Assembly (NCBI GenBank): GCA_037952775.1
Contig: JBANAY010000003.1
Coordinates: 16,678,001-16,742,000 of the forward strand
Reading direction: 5' to 3'
DNA from: Clonostachys chloroleuca
Taxonomy: Eukaryota; Ascomycota; Sordariomycetes; Hypocreales; Bionectriaceae
DNA: 64,000 bases
Under the pieces are notes generated by a model. The model was not told the origin of the DNA, did not search any database, and worked only from the letters and a program-made list of their open reading frames with translations. The translations under genes and the position numbers were made by a program. Positions 11,133 to 21,330 of the stretch are shown one piece after another (within the stretch, counting starts at the first letter, position 1; each line of letters starts with the position of its first letter).

Positions 11133-13032
11133 TCACCGCCGATAGATATCCCTCTGTTCACGCTCGCGCTCTCGGCCCCGATCATGCCTAGGGGATCGAC
11201 TGCGACTCTGTTGCCGCCCCTCCTGCCACCGCTCATCCCGAGGTGGTGGCCTGGGTCGTCGGTCATCCCTTGGTGGTCGATCATCCCTTGGTGGCCGGTC
11301 GTCGCGCCGACCACCACCGCCTTCGCCTCGGTAGCTTGGTATATACGTGTCTATGTCACCTCCTCTGGGTGCAGCGCCACCTCTTCGTGGACCTCGTTCA
11401 TCCTCGTGAGCAGGAGGAGGTCTACCCGGAGGGCCCCGATCTCTCTGCCATCCGGGCCTGCGCTCATCGGGTCTGCGCTCATCAGGTCCGCGGTAACGGC
11501 CGTTGACGCCTCCGTTGCGGCTGCCGTAACCATCACTGCTATTGAATCCCGCAGTGGGCCCATTCGCATCTGGACCAATGCCTACCGTGCCGCCCTTAGG
11601 AGCTGGTGGAAGATTAGCCTTGCGATCGTGGAACTTTCTTCGGTCCAGCTCGTGGCTTTCTTCATATTTTGGGATCTCGTGAGGCTCCATGGGCAAGGGT
11701 TGCATCTTGAAATAGCGGTGATCGAGAGCATCGACGGCGTTGATGCGTCGTCGCCAGTCGAGTCTCATCAGATCCTTGAGCAGTTCCACTGCGCCATTGC
11801 CAAATCTACACAATCACATGTTAGAAATAAAGAAGGACACAAGTAGTGAATTTGGTCTTGAAACCTACTCCCGGAATCTGTTTTGAAGGACACCAGGTCG
11901 TTGGCGTGGTGAAAGATGAGCTCCACCAGGCAGAAGTTTCCAGCCCGGCATCGATTCTTCAGTAGGAGAGCCCATGAGGTCCCAAATGAGATCAAGTTGA
12001 TGGCTATCACTCTCGCCAGCCAAGATCGGCTTGCCTACCAACATCTCGCCAAAGATACATCTGCATACATTGTCAGTTTGACATGCGCTTTAGGGAAGAT
12101 GAAAGAAATATACTGACCCAACACCCCACACATCAATGGCGGGAGTGTATTGTCTCAACTGAAGCAGCAGCTCAGGAGGTCGGTACCATCTGGTAACGAC
12201 CAGTCCAGTGTAGTCACGGCGTCCTTCGCCCATGTCTTTTCCGGCTTGGGGAGTCGGGCCATCGTAGTGTCTGGCCAGACCAAAATCGGCGATTTGTAGG
12301 ATACCTTGGTTGCTGATGAGCAGATTGGCAGCCTTCATATCGCGATGCAGGATGTGGTTGTCGTGCAGGTATCGAAGACCCTGCAGTAGCTGGAGCATAT
12401 AGCATTTGATCTGTGCCTCCTTGAACTGAACTGAAGGGTTGTCTAGGAGACCCGACAAGTCGTGGTCCATGTAGGGCATTACCATGTACATGATGGGTTT
12501 CTTCCTTTTGTCGGCTATGAAGAGGGGGTTAACACTGGCGAAGAGCATTGGTGGCTAGTTTGTAGGGGCTTACTTGGTTTTGTTGGATGCTCGACTGCCA
12601 TGTCCTCGAGTCTCAACACATTTTTGTGCGAGAGTAGCTTGAGCAGCTTGATTTCGCGAAGAGCCGTAATCGGGAACTATACCAAGTCTCGGGTCAGAAA
12701 AAGCCAACCTGGGCAGCTAGGCACAGCCACATACGCCATCCTTTTCATGATGCATGATGATCTTCTTCAATGCGACCTGGGCACCAGTCTTTCGAGATCG
12801 TGCGCGGTGGACCTCACTGACAGGCAAGGTTAGCAATCCAACTAACTCATCGCAGGGAGTTTGCGAGCGCATATTACCCAAAGGTTCCTTCTCCCAGCTT
12901 CCCCAAAAGTTCATAGTCGGAGATGCGCGAGCAACCGACGAAGCTCGACTTGGGGCGCAGGTGGTTCAGGGCATATGTTCGAGGCGAGGTGCCGTCGGGC
13001 GTCCGCTCCACCACTCTTGGCTCGGTAGCCAT
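11133..13032 (-). CDS. BUR1: Bur1/Sgv1 CDK9-type kinase, one extra base in exon 3
   Basis: Bur1 with cyclin Bur2 phosphorylates the RNA polymerase II CTD linker/Spt5 and promotes elongation and Paf1 recruitment. Exons are 12878-13032, 12735-12816, 12574-12677, 12118-12514, 11869-12060 and 11133-11805, about 533 residues. Kinase motifs are [11 protein letters not shown] (45-54), VALKK (Lys69), PITALRE (81-87), [10 protein letters not shown] (Asp172), DFGLAR (190-195) and T-loop [15 protein letters not shown] (Thr221). The C-terminal tail is Arg/Pro/Asp/Gly-rich ([13 protein letters not shown] repeats, RSRSPRH). In exon 3 the codons for PITAL and for REIKLLK lie in different frames: the sequence reads CTCTTTCGCG (plus-strand GCGAAAGAG at about 12656-12664) where two T fit the family. 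One extra base is therefore present, and the downstream phase only works with exon 3 at 103 nt. Confidence 0.94.
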
Positions 13033-14900
13033 GTTGTACGCTCGCTTTTATGTTTTCCTTGCAGAAAATGGTGGTGAAGTCGTCGAGACTAGAAAGTTGT
13101 GGGTTCGAGCGTGCGGCTGGGGGAGGTCATCTCAGAGCCTGATGGCCCACGGGACAAGCATTGCCTGCCAACGCAGAATCGGGTTCGGGAGGCGAATCCA
13201 ATCAAAATGGTGGTCGCAGTCTGAGTGTGTGGCGCCGGGCCTAGGGAACGAGGGAAGGGCAAGTCGAAGGATAAGTGTGGTGATGAGGAGTGAAAGTCGG
13301 AAGCTCCTGGTCGCCGGCGATAAGTATCCTGGACTATGTATTTACAAAGAAAGCCCAGAAGAGCGAATGGACGGGAGAGACTCTTGGATTGGTCTGACGG
13401 ACTGCGACGACGGGCGGCCTGAATAGAGGTTAGCGCTAGTGCCGCATTGAAGTGGGCTGCACCTATTGTGCGTATCAAGTACTTACGGCCGCCGACAGCT
13501 GTCAGACGGCTCCCAGCTACCTCAGCGTGTCTGCGAATCTCACGTGGTTAAAATTTTTTATAAAAATGAGGTGAGAGGAGACGGAAAATTGAATGAACCT
13601 TTTCGAGCCGCTTTAGAAAAGTCATTTGTTCATTTGCTGAGGCCTTTCCCAAATCATTCTTGGTACCACCAGGGATCCATATCTTATCGATGGTACAAAA
13701 GCGGCGTTGGTTGCGGCGCCTGTCCGCTGCCGCATCATCTAAATAGAAAACTTTCGTATATCTTGGTCATTGTCTCCTTAAAACAAAGGCCAATACTGAG
13801 ATAGTTCTTTCAGATATCGCTTCCCAACCATAAGCTAACATACTATTAATCGGGTGTCTACACGTGAAGTAAAATCCACAGCCACTAACTTGTTAAACTC
13901 CAAAGCGTTGTTTCCGGAGGATTGGTTTCTTGCACCATCTAAATCAACTGCAGTATAACACGAAAGACAAAAGGTCTGAAATCCAAATATGGTTTAGACT
14001 CGGCAGCTGCCATTGACCGCAATATAGTACAGCTGCCATTGCGTGGTGACGTTGTGGGGAGATTCCGGCATTTGCTCGCTGCCCCAACAAGCGGCATCTT
14101 GATTTACCCGTTTTGTGACCGTGACGTACCGTATGTGCATTTCACCGTCTCCTGCCTTCCGTCAGCAAACAGCCGTCAGAAATGCCGATACAGTGATTGG
14201 ATGTTTCGAGCCATGAGCGCCTCCTGCGAGAGATTCACCCACTTTCTTTGTTTCTCTCTTTCTTCGTAGCTCGCAATCTCTCTCGTGCTGTGAAGCAGCC
14301 CGATAAGGCCCCGGCGGTACCTGCATGTAATCAGTCAGTTCGGTTCTAGAACGAATCCTCCCTCCAGGCTCTCGCTCCCTCTCCGTCATCGCTTCTCCCC
14401 ACATTGCGCCCGCTCCAAACTATTTCGCATTTCATGGGGGTAATGAAAACCTCCCAAACGAGCCCGCCCCAGGCGAAAGCGCGAATCAGTCGAATTTTCA
14501 TTTGCAAAGAAAATTTCTCTCTCGTAAATCTCGCTGCCATGGCTCCACATGATGCTACAATCCGGTGTCATGTTGCTGGTTGGAATTTTCCCTCCCCAGT
14601 TCAGTCCAGAATGTCGTTATGTTCCTCTTATATGGCTTGACATCCCCGGACGGGCACAAATCTCGTACATACAAAAAGCTACCTAGACCCTCCCACCCAG
14701 GAGTGACATTGTTGCTGTTTGCTTATCACTGCTATCTCGCCGTTACCGAAGCAGTCTATTGGTTGCTGTCGATTCATTCTGCTGCTAAACCTTGTTCTTG
14801 CTCCTTATCTTCGACTCGTTGCTTCTCACTAGCGTCTGCCTCATCCATCCCGTTGAATTTCACAACTCAGCCGTCGATTCGCTCTATCATACCTCGAGAG
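13033..14900. other. Divergent intergenic region BUR1/asparaginase
   Basis: 1.87 kb with no supported gene. A CACGTG lies at 13861-13866 and a palindromic GGTTCTAGAACG at about 14342-14353. Several GATA-type sites lie toward the asparaginase start and are listed separately. The last about 500 bp is pyrimidine-rich, like fungal 5' leaders. Confidence 0.6.
14301..14889 (+). promoter_or_regulatory. Cluster of HGATAR sites upstream of asparaginase
   Basis: Five sites fit HGATAR on either strand: CGATAA at 14301-14306, TGATAA (minus) at 14723-14728, AGATAG (minus) at 14732-14737, AGATAA (minus) at 14805-14810 and TGATAG (minus) at 14884-14889. Four lie within 180 bp of the start codon and two are only 9 bp apart. 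Paired HGATAR sites are the known binding pattern of AreA/NIT2 GATA factors, which activate nitrogen-source genes. Regulation of this gene by AreA is inferred. Confidence 0.4.
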
Positions 14901-16634
14901 ATGGCCACTCCAAGCTCCGCTGGACTGCCCGAGTCTAGAGTCCTCATAATCGGCACTGGAGGCACGATATGCATGCAGCAAGGCCCTGATGGTCTCCAGC
15001 CCAGCGGCGACTTCTTAGAGTCCGCCATGGCGCCAAGACCGACCTTCAACGACATGTCTACCCCACGAGGTAAGTTGCTTTCACATATACATAATATGAC
15101 ATACATGTATATATATTTGCTTATATATACGTTGTATTCATTTGCATATATCCCCATTGTATCAGCACCCCTCATGACGGACCACTCATCTCATCTCAAA
15201 ACACCATCTCATCTCATATCATCTCTCACCTCTCACCACTCAACCCTTCAACTAACATAATCCTCTCCAGTCACCTTGCCAGCAGTCCACAAGGGCAAGC
15301 AAATCTCAATCCCCAGCCTGCGCACCCCTCCCACAGCCTACCAGCGCCATGTCCGCTACGGCATCGTCGAGTTCAGCCCGCTCCTCGACTCCTCCTCCAT
15401 GAACGCCCAGGACTGGGCTGACATCGCCATCTCCGTCAAGGAGAACTACCACCTTTACGACGGCTTCGTCATCCTCCACGGCACCGACTCCCTCGCCTAC
15501 ACCGCCTCCGCGCTCTCCTTCATCATGTCCAACCTCGGCAAGCCCGTCATCCTCACCGGCTCCCAGGCCCCCATCTTCGCCCTCCAGTCCGACGCCGTCG
15601 GCAACCTCCTCGGCTCCCTCATCATCGCGGGGACCTTCGTCATCCCCGAGGTCGGCCTCTTTTTCCACCACAAGCTCTACCGCGGCAACCGCACCACAAA
15701 GGTCTCCGCCGCCTCCTTTGAGGCCTTCGCCAGCCCCAACTGCGAGCCCCTCGCCAAGGTCAACGGCCTGGGAATCGAGGTCAACTGGCCCCTGACCTTC
15801 CGCCCGACCACCATCGCCGAGTTCGACATCCTCGCCAATATCGACACCACCCACGTCGCCTGTCTCCGCGTCTTCCCGGGAATCAAGCCCGAGATGGTCG
15901 ACGCCGTCCTCCGCCTCCCTGACCTCCGGGGGCTCATCCTCGAGACCTTCGGCATGGGCAACGTCCCCGGCGGCTCCGACGGCCAGCTCACCAGGGTCCT
16001 CCGCGACGCCATCGACCGCGGCGTCATCATCATCAACGTCTCCCAATGCGTCTCGGGTTTCGTCTCCCCCGTCTACGCCGCAGGGACCCAGCTCGGCCGC
16101 GCCGGCGTCATCTTCGGCCTCGACCTCACCGTCGAGGCCGCCCTCACCAAGCTCTCCTACCTCCTCGCCCTCCCCAACCTCTCCAGGGACGACATCACCG
16201 CCCACCTCTCCCGCTCCATCCGCGGCGAGATGACCGAGACCCCGCGCATGACTTTCTCCCACCCGGGAAGCTCCATCGACGACGCCGCCGCCAAGCTCTC
16301 CCCCGCCGAGGCCGCCTTCGCCGCCCTCGGCTACGCCATCCAGCAGGACAACATCGAGGCCGTCCTCGACCTCCTCGACGGCGACGGCCGCAACCTTATC
16401 AAGCAGGCCGACTACGCTGGCAACACTGCCATCCACCTCGTCGCCGTCTCCGGCAACGCCGACATCATGCGTGCACTCCTCCAGCGTGGCGCCAGCGTCC
16501 ACGAGCGTAACCGTGCGAATATCTCCCCGCTCCTGCTTGCGACCCTGTCAGGGAATGATGCTTGTGCTCAGTTGCTTAAGACTGCCGGTGCGCACATGTC
16601 AGGCGAAGAGCTTGAGAGAAAGCTGTCTAACTGA
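14901..16634 (+). CDS. Cytosolic type I L-asparaginase with C-terminal ankyrin repeats
   Basis: It hydrolyses L-asparagine to aspartate and ammonia. Exons 14901-15069 and 15271-16634 give 510 residues. Both catalytic signatures are present: TGGTI with Thr22, and HGTDSLAYTASAL with Thr128-Asp129. The asparaginase N and C domains fill about residues 10-370. A short linker leads to ankyrin-type repeats (about 385-495: YAGNTAIHLVAVSGNADIM, ANISPLLLATLSGNDAC). There is no signal peptide, so a cytosolic enzyme is expected; the architecture resembles animal ASPG. Exon 2 codons end almost always in C or G, unlike exon 1. The intron (201 nt) is AT-rich and then contains ATCTC repeats. GATA sites upstream suggest nitrogen control. 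Confidence 0.95.
15185..15245 (+). repeat. Degenerate CATCT/ATCTC repeat in asparaginase intron
   Basis: The 3' part of the intron is made of imperfect CATCT/ATCTC/CACTC units, giving a continuous pyrimidine-rich track before the acceptor at 15269-15270. It probably serves as, or was expanded from, the polypyrimidine tract. Confidence 0.5.
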
Positions 16635-17310
16635 ACATAATGAACTGGCCTTTTAGTTTCAGTTTTCTGGGATTTCTCTTGTTACAGCACTCGATATCAG
16701 TGCATATTAGGTTTGGGTTAGAAAACTTTCGAGTGATGAATAGAGAGCACAAACGTGAATAGAAATGAATGATACTTTCTCTTTTGGCTATGGCTTCAAA
16801 AAGGACATTGGAATATATATGTATGTCATGTACTAGACAGCACCTGATGCATATATATGTATGTAAGTCTATTGATGACTATTCAACCATGGCCGGTCCG
16901 GTTCGGTTCTCGTAAGTGAACCTGCGATTCTGAAATAGCACCTGCTATTTTCATGTGTAGAAGACGCTGGCTAGGGATTATATTGAGTGAGAAATAGGCA
17001 AAGACGCAAGAATCGAGCCTCCACCAGATACGGCCTCTGTTCCAGCACAGGGGCACGAGTGAGTATTAGTAGGATCTCGCCCCCCAGGCAACGAATTCCG
17101 TTCATGGAACCGTTTACACCTCCCACAACGCCACTTTCTTTATACACAGCACCATTTCAAAGTGTCTCGTACAGGTCCGATAGCATGATGACTTTGCCTT
17201 CCACATCTTTGAGACCTAGGTATGTATCTTTACAACTGCGAATTCGAGCTGCGACATCCAAGTACCCAAAAATGAGACCTGGAACGGATATCCCACCAAT
17301 GCAAATCTGT
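16635..17310. other. Convergent intergenic region asparaginase/UBP15
   Basis: 676 bp of 3' flanks. The sequence ATATATATGTATGT occurs twice, near 16814 and 16853. I see no gene here. Confidence 0.6.
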
Positions 17311-20300
17311 TTATCGAAGGAAAAGGTCACCTGCGCCGTTCCTTACTGACCTTGATCTATCCACATGGTTCAGGCCGAGGTAGTCATCTTCTGAAGAAGC
17401 CGCATTCCAAAGTTGATCATCTTCATCATCAAATGTTAGCAAGCGAGTAAAATGATATGACAGGTACAATGCTAACCATCGTTGAGATATTGCGGTTGCG
17501 AATAGTTCGCTCGGCGGACAACGGCAAACTTGATCTTCTCAAAGCTCTTGCCTTTAAGGCCTGTGCGCTTCTCTAGCCGCTTCTTTGTGTCCGAGAAAAC
17601 CTCGTTCTATGAAGGACATGCTTTGTTAGTATTCAAGGAACGATCTTCGATTTGAGCCTCTGATGGAGTCAAAATGCCATACCTCGAGCAAGAGGAATTT
17701 GAAAGGGACGCCGTGGGTCCTGCTAACTTCGTTCTGGAAGTGGAAAACCTGGATGAAGTTGTTCTCGTCTGCTACGAGTTCTTCTTCGGGTACACGCTCG
17801 GCATAGATCTGAGTGTACTCGCTAAGATTCAGAACAGGATGGTCTCTGGGAGGCTCCCGGTAGACCCTATTCGAGCTGGTCTCATATATCCTGATCTTAC
17901 CGCCTTCGGTCTCATCGGGAATTTGGGCTTTCTTAATCAGGCCCTGGACTAGATCTTCGATGTTGCCGGTCTTGGGAACCAGAATATCGAATTGCTCCTA
18001 GTGATGGTGTCAGCATTTTCTTCGCTTCGCACATGTGAAGAAGGGAAAGGTTTGTTTTGTACCTCTTTCGTGATTCCTTCCGGTAGCCAGGTGACCTTGA
18101 TGTTCTTCTTTGTGTCGAACTCGGCCAAGCTCATTTCGAGAATCTCTAGATAGAACGCATCGTTGCGTTGGCTTGAATTGAAGCTATTGGCCATGGGATT
18201 GAGGATTTGACGAAGATTGGGGTTGGTGGTTCGCTTCACGGGGGTCTTGGGATTGTTGGTCGCTGAATTGACAGTCCAGAAGCGAATATGTGTAGGAGGA
18301 ACGCCAATTTGCGTACTGACACGCTCAGCAAGAGCGTCGTACTGCATCTTCGAATTGAGCACAAGTTCAAAGGGCGCAAACTGCGACTGGTCTGTTTTTG
18401 AAGGATGAGGCAAAAATTTGACCGTTCTCCTGTGCTCAAGGAAGTCGTAGTATTCCCTTGCATCTTCAAAAGTTTCCGATGTTGCGTTGCTGAGTTAAGA
18501 ATTAGCATATTTGATATTATAATCCGAGCACGATAAACTCACGGCTCCTCGGTAACAGTTTCCCCAGCCTTGGAGGCATCAGCCTTACGCTCAGAACCAA
18601 GTTGGAAGCAAACTATGTCGCCATCTTGAAGCTCAGCTGCCTTCAATGACTGCTTGGGCTTGAGAGGTTCGATCATTGTTGGTTTGATTTCCTATCACTT
18701 GTTAGTATTGCCGTACTGGTAGCTTTCTTCTTCGAATCGAATACTAGTTTCTTACCTCCCAAAGAAGAAGTTTCTCCTCCTCAGCTACCTTCTCTGTCCA
18801 TCCCATCTTTTCCAAAATGTATGGGACGAGATCTTCAACTTTCTTCTCCTTGGAAATGTACACATGGCCTACGCCGTTGAGTGTTTGGGCTTGGACATCA
18901 AAGTGTTTGAGCAAGAGGAGTATGATGTCGCTCTTAACGACAGCGCCATTTGGCTGGCTTTGGAATGACGGCCAGGCGACATCTCCATTCTCCTTGACCT
19001 CATTGGAGACTTCGACCCACAGACGCAGAGCTGAATCACGGTGGGCCGCGGATCTGGCATAGATCTCCTCTACAGTTGGGGTAAGATCCATAATAGGTTG
19101 GTCGGGTCGGACGGTCCTATTTTGGCGATTGACCATGAGCCAGAGACGAATTCGCTTTGGATCTTGACCAATATCAGCTGCGATTTGCGCAGAAAATTCC
19201 TCCATAGTCATAGATCGTCGAATACGGTAAGACTTGGGAGCAGCAACGTCAGTATCTGGGTTGCTCTCGAAGGAGCACATGTCGGTGCCCCCGTAGTTCT
19301 TGAATGATTCAGGCGTCACGACTTTAGCCATCATGTACAGATGTGCCTCCTTTTGCTCTTTGGCTCGAGCCTCCTTCAGGGCAGTCTCCTCCTCAAAGCG
19401 ATCCTGTAGATGTTTCGGGGCGGCATCTTGAGTGACAGGTCTGAGAATCTTCTCAACCCTCGACTGCCTAATATACACCAACATGTAGGCGCTATTCTGG
19501 CGGATGATAGGGGCCTTCTTTTGTAAGGGTGCTCGAGGATACCCATTGGGTGTTCTGTATTCCCCTCCGAAATTTTCTTCAAGAACTTCGCGAAGAGTAG
19601 CCTTGGTCACCTTGTCGTCATCGTACTTGTAGAACCAGCCATCTTTTCCGGGTTTGATGAAAGCATAGTAATGACCGGCATTAAGATCACCGCTATGGAC
19701 CAGCACACCATGTAGTTGATAAATCCAGGGCTCAGACTTGTCAGCATCCTCCACTAAGTAGGGCGCCGCATCAAAAGTCTCTGGGAATTCATATCGATCA
19801 TTGATCTTCATCATCATATCGCGCTGAATGTCGTACTCAAACCGTTTTAATTGGAGATGCAGCACGTCGGGAAAGCTGGTGAAGATGACACCTTTGTTGG
19901 CATCCTGCAGCTTGTGTTGATCGCCGGCAAAGTACTGGTTTTCGCCCTCCATCTTTTCGACCTGAATGTAGTCTTTGAAACTGTCGAGGAGACTCTTGTT
20001 GCCACTCACGTTGAGCTGGATATCCCAAAAGTCCTCGATTCGGCTCGATTCGTAGTCCACATTAATGCAGGAAATATAAGTCTTGATCTTCCCGCTGAAC
20101 ATTTCAGGAAGTACTGTCTCGGCTTTTGTTCCCTTCATCTTCTCCTCCATGCGCTCCATTAGCTTACGGGATAGCTCTTGCACATCCTGCTGCTCGAAAA
20201 TGTGTCGGGTTTCCCAACCAAACGATTTCGTGAGCTCGTTGGTTCCAACGGCCTGTTCAGAGGTCTGAAGTTGGTAGAATAAGCGCTGTAGTGTGTATGC

Positions 20301-21330
20301 ACTGTTCTGCTTGCTCTGGTCGCCCTCGGTGGGAATTTCGTAGATGGCTTGTCGGAATGCGTTTGTGAAGTACAGACTCTGTAGAAGAGAGTTGAGGTAG
20401 CAAGTTGCTCCCTGGTTCTTTAATCCGACATATCCAGTCTCCTTCTTGGAGTCATAGTTGCTAAAATTGTGCCATAGTACACCAGTCTCGTCCTCGACAA
20501 AGCGAAGGTAAGCTGTGATGTTGGCGGTGTCGTTCTCGCACAACGGCCGAGTGCCTCCCTCCCAGGGGACGTTAAACATCCGTCTGTGCTCAACAAATCG
20601 TGTGAAGCCCCAATCGCCTTCCTCCTTAGTGAATCGGTGATGGGCAGAGTGGTGGATGTATATACTAGGGTCGTTCGGGTTCCAGAGAACCAAACCAAAT
20701 TGGACGCATGCACTCCAGTTTTCAGGTACTTCATTTGGTTCGAAGCCGTGTTCAAGGTAGATGGAGCATTGGTCGATATTATTGCCGTGCGGAAAGAGCA
20801 GGATTCGCCTAAGTGAGACCGAATCATTAGCAACAGGTACATCCACGAGGGTAATACGACCGGCGGCCAAAGTCATACCAAGGATATCCTCCGGCTTGGA
20901 ACACTGGGCCATGTTCACGCTTTCCGAGGTTTCGCCAATTTGTAACAGTCCAGTTATCTGTGTAGTCCTCGATGATATTTGGCTCGTCAAGCAGTGGTGG
21001 GAGAACAATCTCTTTCATAGCCTCATCTGAATTCGTAGAGCCCCGGGATTAGCAAAAACCAGTCTTGGTGGCACACGGGAACGCAGCCGAGAGAATTTAC
21101 GCACAGTCATCGGCGACGGGTAGATCTTGAAGTTGATCGGCTTCTTGGTCAAGGTTTTCTGGGCTGATGATGGCTACAGGGTCCCTCTCCGGGTCATTGT
21201 CGACGTCGAGGTAGTCACCGGTGTCGACCACCATCTCGTTGGGTGAAGGAGCGTTATTGTAAGCCTGGTCATCCGGCCGGGGTTGGTTAGTTATGCTTCG
21301 GATGGGCAGGTTTTGCTTGGAGATCGCCAT
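17311..21330 (-). CDS. UBP15: Ubp15/USP7 (HAUSP) ubiquitin-specific protease, eight exons
   Basis: This cysteine protease removes ubiquitin from substrates. Exons at 21105-21330, 20879-21026, 18756-20808, 18543-18691, 18063-18489, 17683-17997, 17477-17606 and 17311-17420 stay in frame and give 1185 residues, normal for the family. An N-terminal MATH/TRAF-like domain (about 80-215; WTVTNWRNLG, GDWGFTRFVEHRRMF) precedes the USP catalytic domain. The Cys box GLKNQGATCYLNSLLQSL contains Cys261, and the His box GDLNAGHYYAFIKPG contains His504. The C-terminal half holds the ubiquitin-like ICP0-binding/USP7 C2 regions (FLEHRRTVKFLPH; VTWLPEGI). The end SVRNGAGDLFLR is recognisable and confirms the last exon. 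The MATH domain is split by an intron after Pro-Trp; ignoring it creates a false upstream start. Confidence 0.95.

Noticed and set aside
15306..16502. 398-codon open frame antisense to asparaginase exon 2
   Set aside because: It is the mirror of extreme C-ending codon use on the sense strand; its protein is almost only Gly, Glu, Asp and Val, with no domain pattern.
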